Shown here: piece after piece, positions 6,270 through 14,160 of the stretch
Position numbering within the stretch: position 1 is the stretch's first letter
How the letters are laid out: each line of letters starts with the position of its first letter
Source of the DNA: Propionibacteriaceae bacterium AM104-82
GTDB lineage: Bacteria > Actinomycetota > Actinomycetes > Propionibacteriales > Propionibacteriaceae
Length of the DNA stretch: 14,990 nt
Assembly (NCBI GenBank): GCA_027658995.1
Contig: JAQDQK010000038.1
Location: 1 to 14,990, forward strand
Reading direction: 5' to 3'
Position numbers and translations under genes: made by a program
Notes under the pieces: generated by a model
The model's input: only the letters and a program-made list of their open reading frames with translations
Told to the model about the DNA's origin: nothing
The model's database searches: none

Positions 6270-6839
6270 TCACGACGCAAACCCGCAGGGCGGGCGCACC
6301 AGCCGGAACTGGGTCGACCCCCGACGCCCGGGCACCTCGTCGACGAGGCGCAGTCCCGGCATGTCCCGGAGGTACGCCTCGGCCAACTGAGGCACCGTGG
6401 TCGTCATCTCGATGGTGGCCCCGACGCGGTCTGCCTCGGCGGCCAGGTGCGGGAACACCACGCGACGGAGCTTTGCCCCATGGCCGTGACCCCGCCGCCG
6501 GGAGGTGTGGTCTGAGAGCAGCCAGACGCCGGGTTTCACCGGGTGCACCAGTTGGCTCGCGTCGCGGGTGAAGTAACCGACGGTCCACGGCCGGCACAGC
6601 CACACCTGACCGGCTCGCAGCACCAGCACGAGCAACACGCTGCCGATCAACGCGACCACCGGCGCGAGCAACGCACGAAGTGCCCAACCGAACCAGAGGA
6701 CGCCGTTCACACCCGCCAGCACGACCAGCACGAGCTGCAGCACCATCAAGCGCCGTCGACGCAGGACCCACCCCAGCTGCCGCGACAGCGTGCGGAGCCC
6801 GAGCGGCGCGGTGCCCACCAGCGGTCGCGGCGCATCCAT
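6270..6839 (-). CDS. Two-helix membrane protein with GNAT-like C-terminal domain
   Basis: 189 aa from ATG at 6839. A basic N-terminus (LSRQLGWVLRRRR) precedes two closely spaced membrane helices, about 32-51 (MVLQLVLVVLAGVNGVLWFG) and 55-77 (RALLAPVVALIGSVLLVLVL). The C-terminal half is cytoplasmic and soluble. It has GVWLLSDHTSRRRGHGHGAKLRR (105-126), where RRxGxGxGxxLR resembles the acetyl-CoA loop of GNAT acetyltransferases, then AAEADRVGATIEMTTTV and AEAYLRDMPGLRLVD, which fit the later GNAT strands. Substrate is unknown. The frame is open back to an ATG at 6929, but AGGA lies 7 nt before ATG 6839 and the hydrophobic core follows it, so the shorter form is preferred. It runs opposite to the R-M operon and converges on the kinase gene. 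The GNAT assignment rests on pattern only. Confidence 0.6.
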   Translation of the reverse strand: MDAPRPLVGTAPLGLRTLSRQLGWVLRRRRLMVLQLVLVVLAGVNGVLWFGWALRALLAPVVALIGSVLLVLVLRAGQVWLCRPWTVGYFTRDASQLVHPVKPGVWLLSDHTSRRRGHGHGAKLRRVVFPHLAAEADRVGATIEMTTTVPQLAEAYLRDMPGLRLVDEVPGRRGSTQFRLVRPPCGFAS

Positions 6840-7081
6840 GGCCTGATCCTGACACGAGACCCGGTCGAACGAGCGGCCTTTCTCGTCTCCGGCCTCACGG
6901 AGTGCGTCTCTGACCATGGCTTTTCCCATGGCATGGATGACACATATCGGATGAGTGGGACTGAGCCGGGGCTCGGGTTCAGGAGAAGCCTGAGGTTTGT
7001 GTGTGATTTTGTGTGCAACTCAGGGCCTGTGGACATAGAACAGGCCATCTGACCCAGCATAATACCTAGTCAGAGGGCCTT
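6840..7081. promoter_or_regulatory. Divergent intergenic region rich in short inverted repeats
   Basis: This lies between the minus-strand membrane protein and the plus-strand HTH ORF. It holds two CCATGG palindromes six bases apart (6914-6919 and 6926-6931), the stem GAGCC-GG-GGCTC (6963-6974), and a perfect 7-bp inverted repeat GGCCTGT/ACAGGCC (7024-7030 and 7040-7046). CATAAT (7058-7063) is a fair -10 element for the HTH ORF, with AGAGGG just before its GTG, but no properly spaced -35 box is clear. Composition is more A/T-rich than in the genes to the left. Confidence 0.3.
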
Positions 7082-7471
7082 GTGGTAGCCCTCGCCTCAT
7101 TCTCCGCCAACACCCCTGTTGCGCTACGGCCGCCTGCCGCTCGCCTCGACGATCGCCGGCAGCCTGGGCGACGACGCCTCACAGCCCGCGACCGTGCACG
7201 GATCGTTGAGCTGTACGAGCAGGGGAAGAGCACACGCTACGTAGCGGACGAGGTCGGCGTCTCCAAGGCCACAGTCCTCAAGCAGGCGAACATCCCCAAT
7301 GCGCCCGGTCGGTGCCCACTGCTAACGCATCCCATGGACCCCACGACACGCGCTCAGGCACTCGTCCGCTCCATCTACCGCTCTGCCATACTGAGGATGG
7401 ACCTTTGGCAAGGCCCTTCGCTAGGCGATTTTCGTACGCATGTTCATAAATGGTATACAGAATATGCGTAA
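7082..7471 (+). CDS. Orphan resolvase-type helix-turn-helix protein, probably a remnant
   Basis: 129 aa from GTG 7082, with AGAGGG a few bases upstream. Residues about 31-67 (RRLTARDRARIVELYEQGKS, then TRYVADEVGVSKATVLK) match the Hin/resolvase-like helix-turn-helix found at the C-terminus of serine recombinases and in small HTH proteins. There is no recombinase catalytic domain. The residues after the HTH (PNAPGRCPLLTHPMD onward) do not continue the usual pattern, and the first 30 residues are low complexity. It may be the leftover DNA-binding end of a recombinase, or a small regulator of the operon downstream. Its last codons overlap the inferred hsdM promoter, so it would run through the operator-like repeat there. 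Function is not established. Confidence 0.45.
   Translation: MVALASFSANTPVALRPPAARLDDRRQPGRRRLTARDRARIVELYEQGKSTRYVADEVGVSKATVLKQANIPNAPGRCPLLTHPMDPTTRAQALVRSIYRSAILRMDLWQGPSLGDFRTHVHKWYTEYA
7431..7470 (+). promoter_or_regulatory. Candidate hsdM operon promoter inside a 7-bp inverted repeat
   Basis: TATACA (7454-7459) is a good -10-like hexamer in an unusually A/T-rich patch, with TTCGTA (7431-7436) 17 bp upstream as a weak -35. A perfect inverted repeat TACGCAT (7435-7441) and ATGCGTA (7464-7470) flanks the -10 with a 22-bp gap, roughly the geometry of a dimeric repressor site covering the core promoter. It lies 26 bp before the hsdM start and overlaps the end of the HTH ORF. Confidence 0.4.
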
Positions 7472-7496
7472 TGACACAACATTAGGAAGACCAGCA

Positions 7497-9932
7497 GTGG
7501 CACTGAAGAAGTCCGATCTTTACGCATCTCTCTGGGCGAGTTGCGACCAGCTTCGGGGCGGCATGGATGCCTCGCAATACAAGGATTACATTCTCACATT
7601 GCTCTTCGTGAAGTATGTTTCCGACAAGGCGAAGACTGACCGCAACTCCTTGATCGATGTGCCCGAAGGCGGATCCTTCGACGACATGCTCGCTGCCAAA
7701 GGCGACAAGGAGATCGGCGACCGCTTCAACAAGATCATCGCCAAGCTTGCTGAGGCAAATGGCCTCCGCAATGTCATCGACCAGGCTGACTTCAACGACG
7801 AAGAGAAGCTTGGCAAGGGCAAGGAGATGCAGGATCGCCTCTCCAAACTCGTGACCATCTTCAACGATCTCGACTTCCGAGGCTCCCGCGCGGAGGGTGA
7901 CGACCTGCTTGGCGACGCCTACGAATACCTGATGCGGCACTTCGCCACCGAGTCAGGCAAGAGCAAGGGCCAGTTCTACACGCCCGCCGAAGTCTCCCGC
8001 ATCCTCGCCAAGGTGGTCGGCATCGACGGCGAAACTCGCCAGGACCAGACTGTCTACGATCCAGCCTGCGGATCGGGCTCGTTGCTCCTCAAGGCTGCCG
8101 CCGAGGCGCCGCGAGGCATGACGATCTACGGCCAGGAGAAGGACAACGCGACGTGGGCGCTGTCCAAGATGAACATGATCCTGCACGGCAACGAGATCGC
8201 GGAGATCGAGAAGGGCGACACAATTACCAGCCCGCAGTTCACCAAAGGTGACCAGCTGCGGACCTTCGACTACATCGTCATGAACCCGCCGTTCTCGGTG
8301 AAGTCATGGAACAACGGCCTCGAGAACGACTACGACCGTTTCGAGTACGGCCGTCCGCCGGAGAAGAACGGTGACTACGCCTTCCTGCTGCACGCATTGA
8401 AATCGCTCAAGAGCACTGGCAAGGCCGCGATCATCCTTCCCCACGGTGTGCTCTTTCGGGGTAATGCCGAAGGAACCATCCGCACGCGTCTACTCAAGCA
8501 AGGCTTCATCAAGGGAGTCATCGGACTGCCTGCCAACCTCTTCTACGGCACCGGCATCCCAGCCTGCATCGTCATCCTCGACAAGGAGAACGCTGTCGGA
8601 CGCACCGGCGTCTTCATGGTCGACGCCTCCAAGGGCTTCATCAAGGATGGCAACAAGAACCGCCTCCGCAGCCAGGACCTGCACAAGATCGTCGACACCT
8701 TCAACAAGCAGATCGAGATCGAGCGCTACTCGCGGATGGTGCCGATGAGCGAGATCAGCAACCCGAAGAACGACTTCAACCTCAACATCCCGCGCTACAT
8801 CGACTCCTCGGAGACTGAGGACCTACAAGACCTCAGCGCTCACCTGCGTGGAGGCATCCCGAACACCGACCTCGACGCGCTCGCCCCCTACTGGGAAGCC
8901 TTCCCGTCGCTGCGCAGCCAGTTGTTCACTCTCAACCGGCCCGGCTATGGCGACCTGACCATCGATCTCGCTGAGGTCCAGCCGACCATTCTTGATTCAA
9001 CCGAGTTCCAGAAGTTCGCCAACGAAGTGCACACGCTCGCCACTGACTGGTTCGCGGCACACCGCGACACGCTCGCCGGCATCGATGAGCACACGCAGCC
9101 GGCGGATCTGATAGCCGTCATTAGCGATGACCTGCTCTTACGTTTCAAGACGGTGCCGCTCCTCGATGAGTACGACGTCTACGAGCAGCTGATGACCTAT
9201 TGGCAAGAGACCATGCACGACGACGTCTATCTGCTCATGAACGATGGCTGGGCTGATGCTTCCAAACCGCGCCTGACCATCAACGACAAGGACCGCAAGC
9301 TCACTGAGGAGCCCGACCTGGTCATCGGCTCAGGCAAGAACGCCCAGAAGTACAAGATGGACCTCATCCCGCCCGCCCTGATCGTGGCGCGCTGTTTCGC
9401 GGAGGAGCAGGCGAGAGTCGACGAGTTGACGCTGGCTGTCGAGGACGCGGGCCGAGCCGTGGAGGAGTACGTCGAGGAGCACGCCGTTGAGGATGGCCTG
9501 CTTGCCGATGCGATGGATGAAGACAAGATCTCCAAGGCGCTGGCGACCGCCAGGCTTCGCGTAGCCAAGCGCGAGAAGGCGGACCCCGAAGAGATCGAGG
9601 CACTGGCACACGTGATCAGACTCTACGACGCCGAAGCTGCAGCGAAGAAGGCGACCAAGGACGCGCAGGCCGAGCTCGATCTTGCCACGCTCAAGAGGTA
9701 CGGCGACCTCACGGAGGCCGACGTGAAGAGTCTCGTGCTGGATGACAAATGGCGAGCGGCCGTCACCCGACGTGTTGCTGGTGAGGCCGAATCGCTCACT
9801 CTCGACCTCGTCGCGCGCATCCAGCAGCTCGGAGGGCGCTACGCCGACACCGTGGGCGATCTCGATGCCGAGATTGAGAAGCTCGAAGCGAAGGTCGCGG
9901 CACATCTCGCATTGATGGGAGTCGCCCGATGA
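7497..9932 (+). CDS. hsdM: Type I restriction-modification methyltransferase subunit M
   Basis: 811 aa. It is the N6-adenine methyltransferase subunit; with HsdS it methylates the recognition site using S-adenosylmethionine, and with HsdR it forms the restriction complex. The HsdM_N helical domain opens the protein (LYASLWASCDQLRGGMDASQ, YILTLLFVKYVSD). GQFYTPAEV begins at residue 158. Motif I is DPACGSG at 188-194 and catalytic motif IV is NPPF at 263-266. After RYID (433-436) a long helical tail follows (GGIPNTDLDALAPYWEAFP, YDVYEQLMTYW, DDVYLLMNDGW), ending in coiled-coil-like repeats. This makes it much longer than the approximately 500-aa classical HsdM but like a known long subgroup. 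GTG 7497 is chosen for AGGAAG at 7484-7489 (7-nt spacing) and because VALKKSDLYASLW is the natural start; an ATG at 7440 lies inside the promoter. hsdS overlaps the stop by ATGA. Confidence 0.95.
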   Translation: MALKKSDLYASLWASCDQLRGGMDASQYKDYILTLLFVKYVSDKAKTDRNSLIDVPEGGSFDDMLAAKGDKEIGDRFNKIIAKLAEANGLRNVIDQADFNDEEKLGKGKEMQDRLSKLVTIFNDLDFRGSRAEGDDLLGDAYEYLMRHFATESGKSKGQFYTPAEVSRILAKVVGIDGETRQDQTVYDPACGSGSLLLKAAAEAPRGMTIYGQEKDNATWALSKMNMILHGNEIAEIEKGDTITSPQFTKGDQLRTFDYIVMNPPFSVKSWNNGLENDYDRFEYGRPPEKNGDYAFLLHALKSLKSTGKAAIILPHGVLFRGNAEGTIRTRLLKQGFIKGVIGLPANLFYGTGIPACIVILDKENAVGRTGVFMVDASKGFIKDGNKNRLRSQDLHKIVDTFNKQIEIERYSRMVPMSEISNPKNDFNLNIPRYIDSSETEDLQDLSAHLRGGIPNTDLDALAPYWEAFPSLRSQLFTLNRPGYGDLTIDLAEVQPTILDSTEFQKFANEVHTLATDWFAAHRDTLAGIDEHTQPADLIAVISDDLLLRFKTVPLLDEYDVYEQLMTYWQETMHDDVYLLMNDGWADASKPRLTINDKDRKLTEEPDLVIGSGKNAQKYKMDLIPPALIVARCFAEEQARVDELTLAVEDAGRAVEEYVEEHAVEDGLLADAMDEDKISKALATARLRVAKREKADPEEIEALAHVIRLYDAEAAAKKATKDAQAELDLATLKRYGDLTEADVKSLVLDDKWRAAVTRRVAGEAESLTLDLVARIQQLGGRYADTVGDLDAEIEKLEAKVAAHLALMGVAR

Positions 9933-11071
9933 CCGGTTGGCGGGAGGTTGACCTCGGTAACGTCGCAACGCTTCAACGTGGATTCGACCTTCCAGCTCGA
10001 CTTCGTCGCCCCGGCCAGGTGCCGATTGTTAGTTCCTCGGGAGTGAGCGGTTGGCATGACCGCGCGATGGTCAAGGCGCCCGGGGTAGTAACCGGACGAT
10101 ATGGAACGATCGGCGAGGTTTTTTTCGAGCACGTTGACTTCTGGCCGCTAAATACGACGCTCTGGGTGTCGAACTTTCATGGCAATGACGAGCGCTTCGT
10201 CTACTACATGCTCAACCGGGTTGACTACGCTACCCATAGCGGCAAGAGCGGCGTTCCGGGGGTAAATCGTAACGATCTTCACCGGGAAACCGTGTCGGTT
10301 CCAGATTCCTCCGCAGAGCAGCGGGCGATCGCTCGCGCATTGTCTGATGCGGACCTTCTGATTACCGAACTCGAACGCCTCATCGCCAAGAAGCAGGCGA
10401 TCAAGCAGGGCCTGTTGCAGCAGCTCCTCACCGGCCGCACCCGCCTTCCTGGGTTCACAGACTCCTGGAGGATTGTCACACTCGGCGAACTCGGAGCCTT
10501 CTACAAGGGTCGTGGTGTCAAGCGCGATGATGTACGTCCGTCCGGGGTTCCTTGCATCCGATACGGCGAGCTGTACACCGAATTCGGGAATTACACCCGG
10601 ACCACGCGCTCATTCGTCAGCCCCGGTGTCGCTGCGACCGCGCTACCCATTCGCCCGGGAGACCTGCTGTTTGCAGGATCGGGGGAAACGCGGGCCGAAA
10701 TTGGAACGTGTGTGGCGTACGTGGGTGAGGCCGCCGCGGTCGCGGGTGGAGACATCGTCGTATTACGGGGCGACACGTTCAATGCTGTCTTTCTTGCCAC
10801 CCTTGCCAATTTTCCTGCGGTGGCCCGTCAGAAGGCGCGCGCGGGCCAGGGCGATGCCGTCGTGCATATCAGCAGTCGTGCACTGGAAGACATCACTGTT
10901 GAGATCCCTTCGAGAGCCGAGCAAGACGCCATCGCGGAGGTGATCGTCGACGCCGACCGCGAGCTTGCAGCGCTATCGGCCCGTCTCCAGAAGGCTCGTG
11001 ACATCAAGGCCGGCATGATGCAGCAGCTCCTGAGCGGGCGAGTTCGCTTGCCAGTGGAGGCAGCAGTATGA
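9929..11071 (+). CDS. hsdS: Type I restriction-modification specificity subunit S
   Basis: 380 aa. It recognises the bipartite target DNA for both methylation and restriction. It has two target-recognition domains: TRD1 about 1-128 (GWREVDLGNVATLQRG, VVTGRYGTIG, PLNTTLWV) and TRD2 about 177-330 (WRIVTLGELGAFYKGRG, IRYGELYT, GDLLFAGSGE). Each is followed by a conserved helical spacer. The spacers are internal repeats: EQRAIARALSDADLLITELE to IKQGLLQQLLTGRTRLP (130-174), and EQDAIAEVIVDADRELAALS to IKAGMMQQLLSGRVRLP (331-375). The start overlaps the hsdM stop by ATGA (9929-9932), with GGGAG seven bases upstream. TRD1 contains more A/T (for example a seven-T run near 10120) than the flanking genes, as expected for exchangeable TRDs. 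Target sequence cannot be read from this. Confidence 0.93.
   Translation: MTGWREVDLGNVATLQRGFDLPARLRRPGQVPIVSSSGVSGWHDRAMVKAPGVVTGRYGTIGEVFFEHVDFWPLNTTLWVSNFHGNDERFVYYMLNRVDYATHSGKSGVPGVNRNDLHRETVSVPDSSAEQRAIARALSDADLLITELERLIAKKQAIKQGLLQQLLTGRTRLPGFTDSWRIVTLGELGAFYKGRGVKRDDVRPSGVPCIRYGELYTEFGNYTRTTRSFVSPGVAATALPIRPGDLLFAGSGETRAEIGTCVAYVGEAAAVAGGDIVVLRGDTFNAVFLATLANFPAVARQKARAGQGDAVVHISSRALEDITVEIPSRAEQDAIAEVIVDADRELAALSARLQKARDIKAGMMQQLLSGRVRLPVEAAV
10316..11053 (+). repeat. Duplicated conserved spacer regions within hsdS
   Basis: The segments 10316-10450 and 10919-11053 encode two homologous 45-residue helical spacers (EQ-AIA---DAD beginnings, QQLL-GR-RLP endings). The protein match is clear; at DNA level the best shared stretch is the run coding QQLL (caGCAGCAGCTCCT-like). 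In this family such repeats set TRD spacing and allow TRD exchange by recombination. Confidence 0.7.
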
Positions 11072-14000
11072 GCGACGTTGGACAGATTGAACGCAAGGCT
11101 CAGGAACGCGTAGTCAAGCTATTCTGCGATCAGCTCGGTTACGAGTACCTCGGCAATTGGGACTACCGTGAGGGCAACGCCAATATCGAGGCCAACCTGC
11201 TAGTTCAGAACCTCAAGGCCCGCGGCTACGACGACAACCAGATCACCCGAACCCTCGACCAGCTCGGCAAAGCCGCCTCTGTCGGCGCCGGCCATGATCT
11301 CTATGAAGCGAACCGAGACGTCTACCAACTGCTCCGCTATGGCGTGAAGGTCAAGCCCGGCGTTGGTGAGCAGACCGATACGGTCTGGCTGATCGACTGG
11401 GCAGACCCCGACGCTAACCACTTCGTCGTGGCCGAAGAGGTCACGGTGCTGGGACAGCACACGAAGCGCCCTGACGTGGTGCTGTACGTCAACGGGCTCG
11501 CCCTGGCGACCATCGAACTCAAGCGATCCAAAGTGTCTGTCGCCGAAGGCATCCGGCAGAGCATTGGCAACCAGAAGCCCGAGTTCATCCGCCCGTTCTT
11601 CTCCACCGTCCAGTTCGTATTTGCGGGCAACGACGTCGAGGGCCTGCGCTACGGCGTCATCGACACGCCTGAGAAATACTGGCTGGAGTGGAAGGAACCG
11701 TCAGAGGTTGCCGATCCACTCGACCGTGCCCTACTACAACTCTGCGACAAGACCCGCTTCCTTGAACTGATTCACGACTTCATCGTCTTCGATGCGGGCG
11801 TCAAGAAGGGCCCGCGACACAACCAGTACTTCGGGGTTAAGGCCACACAGGGCCGCATCGCTAAGCGTGAAGGCGGCATCATCTGGCACACCCAGGGCTC
11901 CGGCAAGAGCTTGACGATGGTCTGGCTCGCCAAGTGGATTCGGGAACACCAAGACGATGCGAGGGTCCTACTGATCACCGACCGCACGGAGCTGGACGAT
12001 CAGATCGAGAAGGTGTTCAACGGCGTCAACGAGCAGATCTACCGAACGTCGAGCGGTGCAGACCTTCTGGGCACGCTGAACCAGACACAGGAGTGGCTCA
12101 TCTGCTCCCTCGTTCACAAGTTCCGTGGTTCCGACGATGAGAAGGCGCTTGAGGAAGCCAACGAGGACTTCATCGCCGAGCTAAACACCAAGATTCCCAA
12201 GGACTTCAGAGCCAAGGGCAACGTCTTCGTCTTCGTCGACGAGGCCCACCGCACCCAGTCCGGCAAGATGCACACGGCCATGAAGCAGCTCCTGCCAGAG
12301 GCGATGTTCATCGGCTTCACTGGCACCCCACTACTCAAGGCCGACAAGGCCACCAGCATCGAGACCTTCGGCTCCTTCATCCACACCTACAAGTTCGACG
12401 AGGCCGTCGAAGACGGCGTCGTACTGGACCTTCGCTACGAGGCCCGCAACATCGACCAGAACCTCACGTCACCCGCCCAGGTAGACAAGTGGTTCGAGGT
12501 CAAGACCAAGGGCATGACCGACCTCTCCAAGGCCGAGCTCAAGAAGCGCTGGGGCACCATGCAGAAAGTCGTCTCCAGCGAGCCGCGGGCCAAGCAGATC
12601 GTCAACGACATCCTGCTCGACATGGAGACCAAGCCCCGCCTGATGGATGGGCACGGCAACGCCATGCTCGTCGGCTCAAGCATCTACCAGGCCTGCAAGT
12701 TCTACGAGCTGTTCTGCAACGCCGGCTTCAAGGGCAAGTGCGCCATCGTCACCAGCTACGTCCCCAACGCGAGCGACATCTCCAAAGAAGACTCCGGCGA
12801 AGGCAAGACCGAGAAGATCCGTCAATACGACATCTATCGCAAGATGCTTGCGGACTATTTTGACGAACCCGAGGACACCGCCGTCGGCAAGGTCGAGGAA
12901 TTTGAGAAGGCTGTCAAGAAGCAGTTCGTCGAGAATCCCGGCCAGATGCGGCTTCTGATCGTGGTCGACAAGCTGCTCACCGGGTTCGACGCTCCGAGCG
13001 CGACCTACCTCTACATCGACAAGAAGATGCGCGATCACGGCCTTTTCCAAGCCATCTGCCGAGTCAACCGCCTGGATAGTGACGACAAGGACTACGGCTA
13101 CATCATCGACTACCAAGACCTCTTCAACTCGCTCGAGGACGCCATCACCGACTACACCTCGGGGGCTCTGGACGGCTACGAAAAGAAGGACATCGAGGGT
13201 CTGCTTAGCGACCGCATCGAGAAGGCGCGCGAAGATCTAGACGACGCTCTGGAGCGCGTCCGCGCCCTCGTGGAGGCCGTCGCCCCACCGAAGAACACAC
13301 TGCAGTACCAGCAGTACTTCTGCGCGATGGAGCAAGGCAACACCGAGCAACTCAAGGCCAACGAACCCAAGCGCGTCGAGCTCTACAAGGCAGTCGCTGC
13401 CGTGACGCGGGCCTTCGCGAACCTCGCCAACGAGATGACCGAAGCGGGATACAGCGAGGCGGAGACGGAAGCGATCAAGCAGGAGATCGCCCACTACGTC
13501 GATGTGCGCGCAGAGGTGAAGCTTGGAGCCGGTGAGGACGTCGACTTCAAACAGTACGAAGCCGGTATGCGGTTCCTCCTCGACACCTATATCCAGGCCA
13601 GCGCATCCGAGATAGTCTCCAACTTCCAGGACACCGGGCTCATCGACCTCATCGTCAAGCTCGGCGCACGTGCGATCGACAAGCTGCCAGCGGGAATCAG
13701 GAACAGCCCTGAAGCAGTGGCCGAGACGATCACCAACAACATGCGCAAGGTGATCATCGACGAACGCGCCATGAACCCGAAGTACTACGACCGAATGAGT
13801 GAGCTACTTGATGCCATCATCGAGGAGCGACGCCAGAACGCCATCGATTACCAGGAGTACCTTGCGAAGTTGCTCGCCGCCGCCAACCAACTGGGCAGCA
13901 AACAGTCGGACACCAAGTACCCGAGCTGGGCTGACAACGGGGCGAAGCGCGCTCTAGTCGACTTCTTCTTCCCCGACGACCACCTCGCGATCGAGATCGA

Positions 14001-14160
14001 CACCGTCGTTCGGCACACCAAGCCCGACGCTTGGGTTGGCAACCCGATCAAGGAGCGGAAGGTCAAGAACGCTATCCGCTCCAACCTCGGCGACGGCTTC
14101 GACGAGGCCAGACTCAACGAACTCTTCAAACTGGTGAAGGCGCGCCGTGAGTACAGCTAG
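11068..14160 (+). CDS. hsdR: Type I restriction enzyme subunit R (translocase and endonuclease)
   Basis: 1030 aa, normal for HsdR. It uses ATP to translocate DNA and cleaves unmethylated DNA away from the target. The N-terminal HSDR_N nuclease has D136 (RPDVVLYVNG) and E150-L-K152 (ATIELKRSK), the PD-ExK core. The SF2 helicase carries Walker A TQGSGKSLTMVW (K280), DEAH at 391-394 (FVDEAHRTQSG), motif III GFTGTP (416-421), LLTGFDAP (636-643) and motif VI QAICRVNR (661-668). The C-terminal part, about 700-1030, is helical and should contact HsdM. ATG 11068 overlaps the hsdS stop (ATGA), with GGAGG at 11056-11060 seven bases before it. All catalytic motifs are intact, so restriction activity is expected if M and S are also made. 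Confidence 0.95.
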   Translation: MSDVGQIERKAQERVVKLFCDQLGYEYLGNWDYREGNANIEANLLVQNLKARGYDDNQITRTLDQLGKAASVGAGHDLYEANRDVYQLLRYGVKVKPGVGEQTDTVWLIDWADPDANHFVVAEEVTVLGQHTKRPDVVLYVNGLALATIELKRSKVSVAEGIRQSIGNQKPEFIRPFFSTVQFVFAGNDVEGLRYGVIDTPEKYWLEWKEPSEVADPLDRALLQLCDKTRFLELIHDFIVFDAGVKKGPRHNQYFGVKATQGRIAKREGGIIWHTQGSGKSLTMVWLAKWIREHQDDARVLLITDRTELDDQIEKVFNGVNEQIYRTSSGADLLGTLNQTQEWLICSLVHKFRGSDDEKALEEANEDFIAELNTKIPKDFRAKGNVFVFVDEAHRTQSGKMHTAMKQLLPEAMFIGFTGTPLLKADKATSIETFGSFIHTYKFDEAVEDGVVLDLRYEARNIDQNLTSPAQVDKWFEVKTKGMTDLSKAELKKRWGTMQKVVSSEPRAKQIVNDILLDMETKPRLMDGHGNAMLVGSSIYQACKFYELFCNAGFKGKCAIVTSYVPNASDISKEDSGEGKTEKIRQYDIYRKMLADYFDEPEDTAVGKVEEFEKAVKKQFVENPGQMRLLIVVDKLLTGFDAPSATYLYIDKKMRDHGLFQAICRVNRLDSDDKDYGYIIDYQDLFNSLEDAITDYTSGALDGYEKKDIEGLLSDRIEKAREDLDDALERVRALVEAVAPPKNTLQYQQYFCAMEQGNTEQLKANEPKRVELYKAVAAVTRAFANLANEMTEAGYSEAETEAIKQEIAHYVDVRAEVKLGAGEDVDFKQYEAGMRFLLDTYIQASASEIVSNFQDTGLIDLIVKLGARAIDKLPAGIRNSPEAVAETITNNMRKVIIDERAMNPKYYDRMSELLDAIIEERRQNAIDYQEYLAKLLAAANQLGSKQSDTKYPSWADNGAKRALVDFFFPDDHLAIEIDTVVRHTKPDAWVGNPIKERKVKNAIRSNLGDGFDEARLNELFKLVKARREYS

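Noticed and set aside
6840..6929. Upstream ATG (6929) for the membrane GNAT-like protein
   Set aside because: No ribosome binding site precedes it and the extra 30 residues lack any pattern; ATG 6839 has AGGA at good spacing.
5871..7081. tRNA, attachment site or CRISPR repeats in the accessory region
   Set aside because: No cloverleaf, CCA-flanked arm or spaced direct repeats were found on either strand by eye.
7440..7496. Earlier ATG start for hsdM
   Set aside because: It would begin inside the A/T-rich promoter patch; GTG 7497 has AGGAAG at 7-nt spacing and the family-typical N-terminus.
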